Source: Halopiger goleimassiliensis
Lineage (GTDB): Archaea; Halobacteriota; Halobacteria; Halobacteriales; Natrialbaceae
Assembly (NCBI RefSeq): GCF_000455345.1
Contig: NZ_HG315690.1
Location: 2,766,339 to 2,830,338, forward strand
Direction: 5' to 3'
Length of the DNA: 64,000 nucleotides
Below, one piece after another: positions 34,465 to 43,611 of the stretch. How positions within the stretch are numbered: position 1 is the first letter of the stretch; the number at the start of each line of letters is the position of its first letter. The notes beneath the pieces are model-generated. The model did not search any database, had not been told where the DNA came from, and worked only from the letters and a program-made list of their open reading frames with translations. The translations under genes were made by a program, and so were the position numbers.

Positions 34465-35424
34465 CTAGCAGAGACAGAAGGTAGAACCCTCGAGTCCCTC
34501 GTAGAGTCCATCAGAGAGGTACTTGAGACCGGTGTCGCAGGCGACGGTGACGACCGTCTCGTCGGGGTCGTGCTCGGCCGCGATCCGCCGTGCGGCAGCG
34601 ACGTTCATGCCCGTGCTCGTGCCGACGAGCAGTCCTTCCTCGCTGGCCATCTGCTGAACGCAGTCGATCCCCTCCTCGGTCGGGATGGTGTAGACGCGGT
34701 CGTACGCCTCCGGATCGACCAGCGGCGGCGAGCCCACGATTGCCGTTCCCTGGACGGGGTGCTCGCCGGTCGTCCCGTCGGTGAGGACGGGCGACTCCGC
34801 GGGTTCGACGACCGAGAGGCGGACGTCCGCGTCGCGTTCGGACAGCGCCCGTGCGGTGCCCATCGCACAGCCGCCGGTGCCGACGATCATGGCGAACTCG
34901 TCGACGTCCGGCCGCTGTGAGAGAATCTCCCGGCCGAGTGCCTCGTAGCCCTCGAGCTGGTCGGAGTTCTCGAACTGGTTCGTGAAGTACGCGCCCGTCT
35001 CGTCGCGGACGCGTTCGGCTTCCGCTCGCAGGTCGTCGAACAGCCCGTCGTAGGGGCTCCCGTTCGGCGTCTCGAGCGTCTCGACCCGCGCACCGAGCGC
35101 GCGCATGGACGCGATCTTCTCCTCGGCGACGCAGTCGGCCGTCACGACGTGGAACGGGTGATCGAGTACCGCACAGACGAACGCGAGGCTCGAGCCGGTG
35201 CTCCCGCCCGTGAACTCCACGACGGGGTCGCCGGGCTCGAGGTCGCCTCGTTCTCGAGCGGTTTCGATCATCGCGAGGGCCATCCGGTCTTTCAGGCTCC
35301 CGGTCGGGTTCGCACCCTCCCACTTCACGTGGATCGACGCGCCGCCGTCGGGCCGAAGCGCCGGCAGTTCGACCATCGGCGTGTCGCCGATCGCCTCGAG
35401 CCCGTTCGCGTAGTCCGCTGGCAT
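34465..35424 (-). CDS. PLP-dependent cysteine synthase-like enzyme
   Basis: The 319-residue fold-type II PLP enzyme shows the PLP-lysine motif NPTGSLKDRMA (Lys45), VEFTGGSTGSSLAF near residue 69 and GTGGCAMGTARAL near residue 180. Such enzymes make cysteine from O-acetylserine or O-phosphoserine, or cystathionine. The C-terminus ends in an unusual EGSTFCLC with two Cys, not typical of CysK and perhaps a metal or disulfide tail. It lies 63 bases after the DapA-like gene on the same strand. The specific substrate is unclear. Confidence 0.85.
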   Translation of the reverse strand: MPADYANGLEAIGDTPMVELPALRPDGGASIHVKWEGANPTGSLKDRMALAMIETARERGDLEPGDPVVEFTGGSTGSSLAFVCAVLDHPFHVVTADCVAEEKIASMRALGARVETLETPNGSPYDGLFDDLRAEAERVRDETGAYFTNQFENSDQLEGYEALGREILSQRPDVDEFAMIVGTGGCAMGTARALSERDADVRLSVVEPAESPVLTDGTTGEHPVQGTAIVGSPPLVDPEAYDRVYTIPTEEGIDCVQQMASEEGLLVGTSTGMNVAAARRIAAEHDPDETVVTVACDTGLKYLSDGLYEGLEGSTFCLC

Positions 35425-35487
35425 CCGTTTGGGCTGTGACCTTCTGTCGAATATACCTGCCGAACCGCAATCGATCTGTCGCCACCG

Positions 35488-36375
35488 TTACCACTCGAGC
35501 AGCGCGTCGACCCCCGTTTCGATCGCCTCTCGACCGTCCTCGGGGACTGCGACCAGCGGCGGGCGGACCGCGTCGGACTCGAGGACGTCGCGGTACGCGA
35601 GGGCCGCCTTGGTCGCCGGTGCGAAGCCGTACTCGTCGCAAGCGTCGAAGTAGGGTGCGATCGCGTCCTGAATCGCCGCGCCGCGGTCCTCGTCGGCGGT
35701 CTCGTACAGTTCGCGGTAGACCGCGGGCGCGACGTTCGACCCCGCGTTCAGTCCGCCATCGGCACCCATCCGGAGCGCCGGGACGAGCAAAGCGTCGTAG
35801 CCCTGCAGGACGACGAACGCCTCGGGCGTCTCCCGCAGGATCGACAGGAGAGAGGCGAGGTCGCCGCTCGAGTCCTTGATCCCGATCACGTTCTCGTGGC
35901 GCGCCAGCGCGGCGACCGTCTCGACGGCGATCGACCCGCCCGTACACGGCGGGATGTTGTAGAGGAGGACGGGCAGCGGTGACCGATCGGCGACCCGTTC
36001 GAAGAACTGCCGATTCCCGTCGGGATCGTTCGGCCCGTGGAAGTACGGCTCCGTGACGACCGCCACATCCGCCCCGATCGCGGCCCCGTGTTCGGCGTAG
36101 TCGACCGCCTCCCCGACGGTCGTCGCCGCACCGATCAGCACCGGCACCTCGCCGTCGACCCGGTCGACGACGACCTCGTGGACCCGCCGACGTTCCGCAG
36201 GTTCGAGGCTCGTGAACTCGCCCGTCGTCCCGCAGGGAAAGAGGCCGTCGATCCCGCCGTCGAGACAGTGGCCGACGACTGCCTCGAGTCCCGCCTCGTC
36301 GATCTCGTTCGTCCCTGGCTCGAAGGGGGTGACCAGCGGCGTCGTGATGCCCTCGAGGGCGTGCTGAAGCGACAT
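35488..36375 (-). CDS. DapA-family (dihydrodipicolinate synthase-like) lyase/aldolase
   Basis: The 295-residue TIM barrel of the DapA/NanA superfamily has FPCGTTGEFTSL (residues 46-57), the catalytic Tyr in VLLYNIP (Tyr139) and the Schiff-base Lys in VIGIKDSSGD (Lys167). Members make dihydrodipicolinate or cleave 2-keto-3-deoxy sugar acids such as KDPG. Because this window also holds a KDG kinase, a KDPG-aldolase role is possible, but DapA or another aldolase fits equally. It is followed by the cysteine synthase-like gene. Confidence 0.85.
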   Translation of the reverse strand: MSLQHALEGITTPLVTPFEPGTNEIDEAGLEAVVGHCLDGGIDGLFPCGTTGEFTSLEPAERRRVHEVVVDRVDGEVPVLIGAATTVGEAVDYAEHGAAIGADVAVVTEPYFHGPNDPDGNRQFFERVADRSPLPVLLYNIPPCTGGSIAVETVAALARHENVIGIKDSSGDLASLLSILRETPEAFVVLQGYDALLVPALRMGADGGLNAGSNVAPAVYRELYETADEDRGAAIQDAIAPYFDACDEYGFAPATKAALAYRDVLESDAVRPPLVAVPEDGREAIETGVDALLEW

Positions 36376-36493
36376 ACCGCGAGGTTGTCGCCGCGCGCGG
36401 AAAGTGTCACTGGTAGCGGAGAACGGCGACTGATTACGGAACCATCCGACGGTACGGGTTAGCTATTTGTCGATTCGCGACGTACGCAACGAT

Positions 36494-37363
36494 ATGCACT
36501 GGTCCCCCGATCGCCGCCTCCAGGTGCGGATGGTCCTCGCCCTCGCACTCACCCTGGTGGGCTACGGCGCGTTGCTCTGGATCGTCTTCGCGCTGTTGCC
36601 GACGCCGCTCGCGCTGGTGACCTGTGGGGTTCTGGCGCTCGTGATCCTGGTGGGCGTTACCCGGGCCGACGTCATCGCCTACTGGACGACCAACGCCGTC
36701 GCCATCGAACGGGAGCAGTATCCGCTGCTGTACGACACCGTCGAGCGACTGGCCCGCCAGGCCGACCTCCCGCGACCGCCGGTCGCCGTCGTCCCCTCGG
36801 ACGAACCCAACGCCCTCTCGGCGGGCACCGGTAACCGGACCGTCGTCTGCGTGACGACCGGCCTCCTGAAGGCCCTCGACGAGGACGAACTCGAGGCCGT
36901 CCTCGCCCACGAACTCGCCCACCTCAAGAACGACGATTCGACGGTGATGACCGTGGCGGGATTCCCGACGGCCATCTCGGTGATCGCGCTGACGACGGCC
37001 AGTCGGACGTTCACGTTCACGGGGTTCCTGCTGGGGTTCCCGCTGTGGATCGGCATCTACCTGCTGTTCGTCGGCCTGCCGGTCTACCTCGCCAGCCTCC
37101 CCGGCACGCTCGTGCTCTCGCGCTATCGCGAGTACGCCGCCGATCGGGGCGCGGTCGCGATCACGGGCAAGCCCTACGCGCTGGCCAGCGCGCTCGCGAC
37201 GCTCCACGGGGCGTCGTCCCCGCCCGAGACGGACCTCCGGCGCGTCGCCGGCTTCAACGCCTTCTGCATCGTCCCGACCGATTCGATGGTGCCGTTCGCG
37301 ACCCACCCGCCGACGCACAAGCGGATCCGGCGGCTCCGCGAGGAGTTCGCCGACGACGGATAA
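36494..37363 (+). CDS. M48 family (HtpX-like) membrane metalloprotease
   Basis: The 289-residue protein has two N-terminal membrane helices (residues 12-55) and the zinc motif HELAH at 139-143 in LEAVLAHELAHLKNDDS. Two further hydrophobic segments and the third ligand Glu in SRYREYAADRGA (Glu213) follow, then the conserved THPPTHKRIRRLREE near the end. HtpX-type proteases remove damaged membrane proteins. I chose the ATG at 36494; a TATA-like TTAGCTATTTG lies about 30 bases upstream. Confidence 0.9.
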   Translation: MHWSPDRRLQVRMVLALALTLVGYGALLWIVFALLPTPLALVTCGVLALVILVGVTRADVIAYWTTNAVAIEREQYPLLYDTVERLARQADLPRPPVAVVPSDEPNALSAGTGNRTVVCVTTGLLKALDEDELEAVLAHELAHLKNDDSTVMTVAGFPTAISVIALTTASRTFTFTGFLLGFPLWIGIYLLFVGLPVYLASLPGTLVLSRYREYAADRGAVAITGKPYALASALATLHGASSPPETDLRRVAGFNAFCIVPTDSMVPFATHPPTHKRIRRLREEFADDG

Positions 37364-37649
37364 TCTCACTCGACTTCTCGAGAGTCATCGCGTACAGGGC
37401 GATAGCGTCCGCCGTACGGGAACGATCGATCTCGGGAGAACTCGGTCGACGTCAAGCTATTATGCAGATCACATATCGGTTACCGACCACACGATCGCCA
37501 CGTCGATGCGGAATCGAAACACCGACCGCATTTTTGCCTCCGACGGCGATTTCGAGACGCTCGGGCTATCCGTCGTTCCACGATAATCGAATCGAAGATA
37601 GCAACAGAAGGTCTCGGTTCCCGTCGCCAATCCCACGCCCGACTGGTAC

Positions 37650-38486
37650 TCACCGCTTGAGTTCGAGCACCCGCGTTCGCTCGACGGTCAGTTCGTCCAC
37701 GCCCGGAACCCGCTCGCGGGGGTCGGGCAGCGAACACTCCGCGACGTCGAAGGTGACCGTGCCCTCGCCCTCCCGACAGCGGAGGTAGACCGGAACGATC
37801 GGCACCTCGGACGGAACGTTCTCGGCGAGCGCCAGCACCGGATAGACGAGTTTGTGCGCCGCAAGGGAGTCCCGCGGGCCGGTCTTCGCCTCGAGCACGA
37901 ACAGCGTCCGCTCGCCGTCCCGTCGTTCGGCGAACACCGTGTCGATCTCGACCTGGCCGTTGCGATGGGTGAGTGCGTCCGGAGACGCCCGGTGGGGCCG
38001 GAACGCGAAGGTGAACGTCGAGCGCCCGGTCGCCGGCGGCGCGAGCGCGCCCGACGTATCGAGCGAGAGCGCCTCCGCGAGCACGCCGGAGGCCAGCGCG
38101 AGGTTGACCAGCGACGTCTCCGACCGCGACGGGAGGAGGTCGTAGCTCACCAGTCGCTCGTCCGCGACCGGACTCGCGAACCGCTCCGGTCGCCGTCCGC
38201 CGAAGATCGCCTCGTCACGCAGGAAGAACTCTTCGAGGCCGTCGGGGCCGTCGACGAGCAAAAAGCCGGTCCCCCGCCCGTCCGGGGCCGATCCGGCCCG
38301 CAACACCGTGACGCCGGCTTCGCGCAACTCCGGCTCGAGGTCGCCGATCGCGTCGACGGAGATGTACCGCGGCGTCCGCGGGCCGGCCTCGAGGTCGTGG
38401 CGCTCGACGTACTCACGGAAGGAGGTCGGCCCGTAGACCGACCGCTCGGACGCGGCCAACTCCTCGAGCGCGGGTTCGAAGACCAT
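37650..38486 (-). CDS. PD-(D/E)XK nuclease-like protein, unknown role
   Basis: The 278-residue protein has an N-terminal winged-helix-like region (VYGPTSFREYVERHDL) and a central part ending in VEIDTVFAERRDGERTLFVLEAKTG. The ID...LEAK arrangement matches the core of PD-(D/E)XK nucleases (acid, then E-x-K). SLAAHKLVYPVLALAENVP resembles the helix after the core in restriction-endonuclease-like folds. No methylase or helicase lies next to it, so it is not an obvious restriction system. DNA binding is inferred. Confidence 0.65.
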   Translation of the reverse strand: MVFEPALEELAASERSVYGPTSFREYVERHDLEAGPRTPRYISVDAIGDLEPELREAGVTVLRAGSAPDGRGTGFLLVDGPDGLEEFFLRDEAIFGGRRPERFASPVADERLVSYDLLPSRSETSLVNLALASGVLAEALSLDTSGALAPPATGRSTFTFAFRPHRASPDALTHRNGQVEIDTVFAERRDGERTLFVLEAKTGPRDSLAAHKLVYPVLALAENVPSEVPIVPVYLRCREGEGTVTFDVAECSLPDPRERVPGVDELTVERTRVLELKR

Positions 38487-38523
38487 CGGTCGTCCGTGGA
38501 ACGGTTTCGGTATTTCGTGGGCG

Positions 38524-39366
38524 TTACTCGAGGCCGAGGTCCTGCGACATCGAGTTGCCGGGACGGGGGACGCCCTTGACGGTCAGGGTCTCGCCGTTGA
38601 CGAACGACGCCGCGGGGCTGGCGAGGAAGTGGACGACGTCGGCGATCTCCTCGACGTGGCCGATGCGGCGGTCGGTCTTCTCGCGGGGCGGCATGTCCTC
38701 GCTGTCGATTCCCAGGGTTTCGGCGACGCCGGGGGTCTGGATCAGTCCCGGCGCGACGCAGTTGACGCGGATACCGTCGGCGGCCCACTCGGTGGCCAGC
38801 GTCTCGGTGAGGCGGATGATCGCCGCCTTCGAGGCGCTGTAGTGGCTCTCGCCGGGCGCGGCGTGCTGGCCGTTGACCGACGAGAGGTTGACGATACAGC
38901 CGCCGTCGCCCTCGCGCATCACCTCGCCCGCGAGTTGGGTGCAGTGGACCGCGCTGTTGAGGTTGAGGTCGATGATGGTCTTCCAGCCGTTCTCGGAGAT
39001 CTCCTCGAACGGGGCGACGAACTCGCCGCCGGCGTTGTTCACCAGCACGTCGATGTCGCCGAACTCCTCGACGGTGGCGTCGACGAGGTCCTGGACTTGA
39101 TCGCGTTCGCGGACGTTGCACTCCACTGCGAGTGCCTCCCCGGTGCTCGCGGCGTCGCCGCTCGCGTTCCTCGAGGCGCGTTGCGCCTCGCCGTCCGCGT
39201 CGTTGATCTCGTCGGCGACGGGGCCGACCCGGTCGATCGAGCGGGAGCAGATCGCGACGTTCGCGCCGCTGGCCGCGAGCGTCTCCGCGATTCCCTTCCC
39301 GATGCCCTGGCTCGCACCCGTGACGACCGCGGTCTTGCCCGCGACGTCGTACGCTGGTTCGTGCAT
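38524..39366 (-). CDS. SDR family oxidoreductase with an in-frame insert
   Basis: The 280-residue classical short-chain dehydrogenase has the cofactor motif VVTGASQGIGKGIAETLA, NNAG (VLVNNAGGEF), the Ser in NLSSVNGQHAAPG and YSASKAA. The C-terminal VAPGLIQTPGVAETLG and TVKGVPRPGNSMSQDLGLE are shared by haloarchaeal relatives. Between EINDADGE and ALAVECNV sit about 16 extra residues (QRASRNASGDAASTGE-like), encoded by 39143-39190. That segment ends in a perfect 8 bp hairpin CGAGGCGC/GCGCCTCG (39172-39190). I chose the ATG at 39366. The substrate is unknown. Confidence 0.88.
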   Translation of the reverse strand: MHEPAYDVAGKTAVVTGASQGIGKGIAETLAASGANVAICSRSIDRVGPVADEINDADGEAQRASRNASGDAASTGEALAVECNVRERDQVQDLVDATVEEFGDIDVLVNNAGGEFVAPFEEISENGWKTIIDLNLNSAVHCTQLAGEVMREGDGGCIVNLSSVNGQHAAPGESHYSASKAAIIRLTETLATEWAADGIRVNCVAPGLIQTPGVAETLGIDSEDMPPREKTDRRIGHVEEIADVVHFLASPAASFVNGETLTVKGVPRPGNSMSQDLGLE

Positions 39367-39433
39367 CGTCCTAGGGGCGGCCCTTTGATACGAAAATTCT
39401 ACCGGAACCGACCCGATCAAAACGCCCGCCGAG

Positions 39434-40486
39434 TCAGCGGGCGTCGGCGCGCTCGAGCAGCGTCCGCACCGTTTCCCGATCCGCCGGTTGCCCGTACTCG
39501 ACGGAGGCGACCGCACAGCAGTTTCCGAGCGCGAGCGTCGGGTCCCACTCCCAGCCGCGAGCGCGGGCGAAGGCGAGACCTGCGCTGAAACAGTCGCCCG
39601 CGCCGGTGCGTCGGCGCGGGTCCTCGACCGGGAGGTTCCGGACGGCCCGTTCGTCGTCGAGCGTCGCGACGGCCGCGCGTTCGGTGTCGTGGAGGACCGC
39701 GGCGTCGACGTCGGCTGCCGCTCGAACCGCCGACAGCGCCTCGAGATCCCCCCGTTCTCCCGAATCCTGCAGCGACGCGCCGTCGCCGCCGACCGCCTCG
39801 AGGGTGGCAGCGAGTTCCGTCCGGTTGACGCTGTAGACGACCTCGGTTCGCGTCGCGAGGTCGCCCAGAACCGACAGCAGGTCCTCGAGGTCGGCTGCCG
39901 ATCGCCGCCGGACCGGCCCCGGATCGAGCACGAAGACGCCGCCCTCGAGCGGCCCGTCGGCGAGCGTCGCGAGCGCGTCGGTCAGCCCGTCGATCGACGC
40001 CCAGTTACCACAGCAGACGGCGTGGGCGGCCAGCGCCTCGCGACCGTCGGTCGCGGCCGCCCGCTCGAGGTCGGCCAGCGTCCAGGATCGGACGTCCGCG
40101 GACTGCTCGACGAGGAGGAGGTCGTCGTCCGCGAACGGGAACACCCGCACGCTGGCTGGCTCGCCCATCGAGTGCGTCTCGAACGGGAGGTCCGCGAAGA
40201 CGGGATCCTCGAGGTGACCGTACAACGTCACGTCCGCGCCGAGGTGGTGGACCTGCCGGGCCATGTTGGGTGCCTGCCCGCCGGGTTCGCGGGAATCGCA
40301 CTCGATCGGGACGGACGCGGATGCGCCGTGGGCGATGCGCTCGCCGAACGTCTCCCGAGTCTCGATGCGATCGCCGGACGACTCGAGCGCGCCGTAGTAG
40401 CTGTCGACGCTCCCGTCGGGCAGGCAGACGACGCGGGTCGGGGTGTCGTGGCTCGAGAGCCGGTCGGCGAGGTCGTCGTACGCCAT
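39434..40486 (-). CDS. PfkB family carbohydrate kinase
   Basis: The 350-residue kinase has EPGGQAPNMARQVHHLGADVTLYGHL (substrate-binding N-terminal motif) and RRTGAGDCFSAGLAFARARG (ATP and catalytic Asp motif) near residue 290. The ends are well formed and the length is typical. The substrate sugar is unknown; the divergence from KdgK at 23 kb indicates a different one. The gene is preceded by a short palindrome and one copy of the dispersed element. Confidence 0.85.
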   Translation of the reverse strand: MAYDDLADRLSSHDTPTRVVCLPDGSVDSYYGALESSGDRIETRETFGERIAHGASASVPIECDSREPGGQAPNMARQVHHLGADVTLYGHLEDPVFADLPFETHSMGEPASVRVFPFADDDLLLVEQSADVRSWTLADLERAAATDGREALAAHAVCCGNWASIDGLTDALATLADGPLEGGVFVLDPGPVRRRSAADLEDLLSVLGDLATRTEVVYSVNRTELAATLEAVGGDGASLQDSGERGDLEALSAVRAAADVDAAVLHDTERAAVATLDDERAVRNLPVEDPRRRTGAGDCFSAGLAFARARGWEWDPTLALGNCCAVASVEYGQPADRETVRTLLERADAR

Positions 40487-40579
40487 ACCGGTATCCCGTC
40501 GGGCGCACGGAAAAGCGGCGTCCCGGATGCGTCGGGTTGACGTCGATGGATGGGAATCGGATTTCGGGGTTCACTACAG

Positions 40580-40595
40580 CCAGTTCGGTAACTGG
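40580..40595. repeat. Short palindrome upstream of the PfkB gene
   Basis: CCAGTT and AACTGG flank a CGGT spacer, a perfect 16-base inverted repeat 94 bases before the PfkB start. It could be an operator or a small RNA hairpin. Confidence 0.4.
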
Positions 40596-40633
40596 ACGTG
40601 CGTATTGATCGCGGTGTTCGTTGCGAAGTTTGG

Positions 40634-40782
40634 TGAAACGAAGCGTTCTGCTATCGTGGACTCGAGGAGTAGCCACACCCTCCCCAGCCGATTCGCTCCG
40701 TTTCACTCCGCTCATCCCTCGCACGGTTTCGTCGTGTGGCCTCCCCATCGGTCGGCCACACGACAGCGCGCGCCACCGCACG
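40634..40782 (+). repeat. Dispersed hairpin element, copy A
   Basis: This copy starts with CTGCTATCGTGGAC, continues with CCCTCCCCAGCCGATTCGCTC and TCATCCCTCGC, and then has a perfect 11 bp hairpin (40731-40741 with 40754-40764, stem GTCGTGTGGCC, 12-base loop). It lies between mutS and the PfkB gene, both on the minus strand. Confidence 0.8.
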
Positions 40783-40863
40783 CCAGTTGATCAAGTAGGG
40801 AATGATATCTAACAGCCAGTACTGAACACGGTGTTCAGGGCTCGACTGCTAACGACGACGCCG

Positions 40864-43500
40864 TCACTCGGCGTCCTCGAGTCGCTCCTTGAGTTCCTGC
40901 ACTTTCGCCATGAGTTCGACCGGCGGCGTCTCGTTGACGTCGAGGGTCTCGAGGTCCTCCAGTACGGCCTTGGCCTCGGGCGGGACGGTCTCGCCGCCGC
41001 CGTCGGCGTTGGCCGGGCCGCGGAATTGGCCGCTCGAGAGGTCGAAGACGGTCTGGACGGGTTCGCTCGAGCCGCCGCCCTTGGCCTCGATGGCCTTCTC
41101 CTCGCGGAGGCGCTCGAGGACGTCCCGCGCGCGGTCGACGACGGGGTCGGGGACGCCCGCGAGGTCTGCGACGTGGATGCCGTAGGAGCGATCCGTCGGT
41201 CCCTCGCGGACGGTTCGGAGGAAGGTGACCTCGCCGTCGCGCTCGTCGGCGGCGACGTGGACGTTGGCGACGCGGGGGAGTTTCTCCGCCAGGCCGGTCA
41301 GTTCGTGGTAGTGGGTCGCGAAGAGGGTCTTGGCTTGGACCTCGTTGTGGAGGTACTCCGTCGCGGCCCAGGCGATCGAGATGCCGTCGTACGTGGCGGT
41401 TCCCCGGCCCACCTCGTCGAGGATGACCAGCGAATCCTCGGTGGCGGTGTGGAGGATGTTCGAGAGCTCGCTCATCTCGACCATGAACGTCGACCGACCC
41501 TGCGCGAGTTCGTCCAGCGCGCCGACGCGGGTGAAGATGCCGTCCACGAGACCGATCTCGGCGTCCTTGGCGGGGACGAAGCTGCCGATCTGGGCCAGCA
41601 GGACGATGCAGGCGACCTGGCGCATGTACGTCGACTTGCCCGACATGTTGGGTCCCGTGACGACCAGGAAGCCCCGGTCCTCGTCCATCGCGACGTCGTT
41701 CGGGACGAACTCCGTGGTCTGCTCGACGACCGGGTGCCGTCCCTGCTCGATCGCGAGGCGGTCGCCCCGGTGGAGGTCGGGTCGAACCCACCGGTTCTCG
41801 GCGGCGTGGGTCGCCAGACTCGCCAGCGCGTCGACGGTCGCCAGGGTTCGCCCGACGTCCTGTAACAGTTCGGCGCGGGCGGCGACCCGCTCGCGCAACT
41901 GTTCGAACAGGTCGTACTCAAGGTCGCCGCGGCGCTCCTCGAGTCGGAGAATCTCGCGTTCTTTCTCCTCGAGTTCCTCGGTCGTGAACCGCTTCGAGTT
42001 CTTGAGGGTCTTGATCTCCTCGTAGTGGTCCGGCACGTCGTCGGCCGCGGACTTCCCGACCTGGATGTAGTAGCCGTCGGTCTTGTTCCGGTCGACGGTG
42101 ACGTGGCTCAACCCGTGCTGGCGTTTCTCCCGCTCGGCGAGCGTGTCGAGCCACTCCCGGACCTCCTCGTGGCGCTCGATCACCTCGTCGAGGTCGTCGT
42201 CGTAGCCCCGGCGGAACAGTTCGCCCTGGGTCACCGTCGACGGCGGCTCGTCGACGACGGCCGCCTCGAGGGTCTCGCGCAGGTCGGCCGCGGCCTCGCG
42301 ATCCGGTCGGTCGACGATCGACGAGAGCGGCGACTCCGCGAGGTCGGGGTTCGACGACACGATACTCGCGATCGTCGGCAGGACCGCCAGCGTCTCCCGG
42401 ACCGCGACGAGGTCCCGGGCGTCGGCGCTGCCGTGGCTCGCCTTCGACGCCAGTCGGGCGAGGTCGTAGGCCTCGCCGAGGGCGTCCTGGAGTTCGTCCC
42501 GGGCGAGCGCCGCCGACGAGAGCGCGGCGACCGACGCCTGTCGGCGCTCGAGCGTCTCGAGCGACCGTCGCGGCCGACAGAGCCACTCCTTCAGCAGCCG
42601 TCGGCCGGCGCTGGTCTCGGTGTGATCGATCGTCTGGAACAGCGACCCCTCGCTGTCGCCCTGCATCGTCTCGGTCAACTCGAGGTTGCGCTGGGTGGTC
42701 GCGTCGAGCGTGACGTGGTCGTCGCCGTGATGGGTCTGGACGCGCGTCATCGACGCGAGGACGCCGGTCCCGGTCTCCTCGACGTACGAGAGGATCGCGC
42801 CGGCGGCGGCGAGCGCCGAGTCGCCGACCGCCAGCCGATCGACCGTCTCGCCGCCGAACTGCTCGCGAACGGCGTGTGCGGCTCGTTTCGGGGCGAACGC
42901 CTCCGTCTCGTGGAGAGTGAGCGTCGCGTCGAAGCGCTCGCGAACGGCGGTCACCAGTTCGTCGTCGGTTCGGGCCTCGGGACCCGGCAGTACTTCGACG
43001 GGGTCGAACCGGTAGAGTTCCGTCAGCGCCTCGTCCTCGTCGTGGGCCTCGGCGACGAGAAAGCGGCCGGTCGTCACGTCGGCGAACGCGAGGCCGTAGG
43101 CGGCGTCGTCGCTCCCGCTCGCGCCCTCCCCCACGATGGCCGCGAGGTACTGGGCGTCGGCGTCGGTCGTCTCGAGCAACGTTCCGGGGGTGACGACGCG
43201 GACGATCTCGCGGGCGTGGCCGCCGTCGGTCTCGTACTGGTCGGCGACGGCGACCCGGTAGCCGCGCTCGACGAGCGCCTTGAGGTAGGGCGTCAGGTCG
43301 TCGAGCGGGACCCCCGCCATCGGGTACGACTGTCCCTGCGAGGACTTCGAGGTCACCTTCAGGTCGAGTTCCTCGCCGACGCGTTCGGCGTCGTCCCCGA
43401 AGAACTCGTAGAAGTCCCCGCACTGCATCGCCAGCAGATCGGCGTCGGTCTCCTCCTTCAGCGAGAGGAACTCCCCGACGATCCCCGTCGGTTCGGTCAT
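40864..43500 (-). CDS. mutS: DNA mismatch repair protein MutS
   Basis: The 878-residue protein opens with the mismatch-recognition motif QCGDFYEFFGDDAERV (the Phe-x-Glu wedge, F-Y-E), preceded by Cys instead of the usual Met. Connector, lever and clamp domains follow. The ATPase near residue 600 has Walker A TGPNMSGKSTYMRQV, DELAQGRSTFMVEM, Walker B VILDEVGRGTATYDG and ATHYHELTGL. It recognises mismatches and recruits MutL. I chose the ATG at 43500 (MTEPTGIVGEF) because the upstream residues are not MutS-like. Confidence 0.95.
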   Translation of the reverse strand: MTEPTGIVGEFLSLKEETDADLLAMQCGDFYEFFGDDAERVGEELDLKVTSKSSQGQSYPMAGVPLDDLTPYLKALVERGYRVAVADQYETDGGHAREIVRVVTPGTLLETTDADAQYLAAIVGEGASGSDDAAYGLAFADVTTGRFLVAEAHDEDEALTELYRFDPVEVLPGPEARTDDELVTAVRERFDATLTLHETEAFAPKRAAHAVREQFGGETVDRLAVGDSALAAAGAILSYVEETGTGVLASMTRVQTHHGDDHVTLDATTQRNLELTETMQGDSEGSLFQTIDHTETSAGRRLLKEWLCRPRRSLETLERRQASVAALSSAALARDELQDALGEAYDLARLASKASHGSADARDLVAVRETLAVLPTIASIVSSNPDLAESPLSSIVDRPDREAAADLRETLEAAVVDEPPSTVTQGELFRRGYDDDLDEVIERHEEVREWLDTLAEREKRQHGLSHVTVDRNKTDGYYIQVGKSAADDVPDHYEEIKTLKNSKRFTTEELEEKEREILRLEERRGDLEYDLFEQLRERVAARAELLQDVGRTLATVDALASLATHAAENRWVRPDLHRGDRLAIEQGRHPVVEQTTEFVPNDVAMDEDRGFLVVTGPNMSGKSTYMRQVACIVLLAQIGSFVPAKDAEIGLVDGIFTRVGALDELAQGRSTFMVEMSELSNILHTATEDSLVILDEVGRGTATYDGISIAWAATEYLHNEVQAKTLFATHYHELTGLAEKLPRVANVHVAADERDGEVTFLRTVREGPTDRSYGIHVADLAGVPDPVVDRARDVLERLREEKAIEAKGGGSSEPVQTVFDLSSGQFRGPANADGGGETVPPEAKAVLEDLETLDVNETPPVELMAKVQELKERLEDAE

Positions 43501-43611
43501 GTTCGCTCGAGTGTGTTCCGAGGGGTAAAGTGCTACGCTCCGGTTCGCCCCCGGGACGTCACGGGGTGACCCGCAGCACGGAACCACTCGAGGGCAGGTT
43601 CGTCGTCCGTC

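Noticed and set aside
22896-40486. The two PfkB kinases, the DapA-like enzyme and the SDR considered as one sugar-degradation operon
   Set aside because: They are split by more than 10 kb of unrelated genes, and the 34-40 kb genes are separated by an oppositely oriented protease gene.
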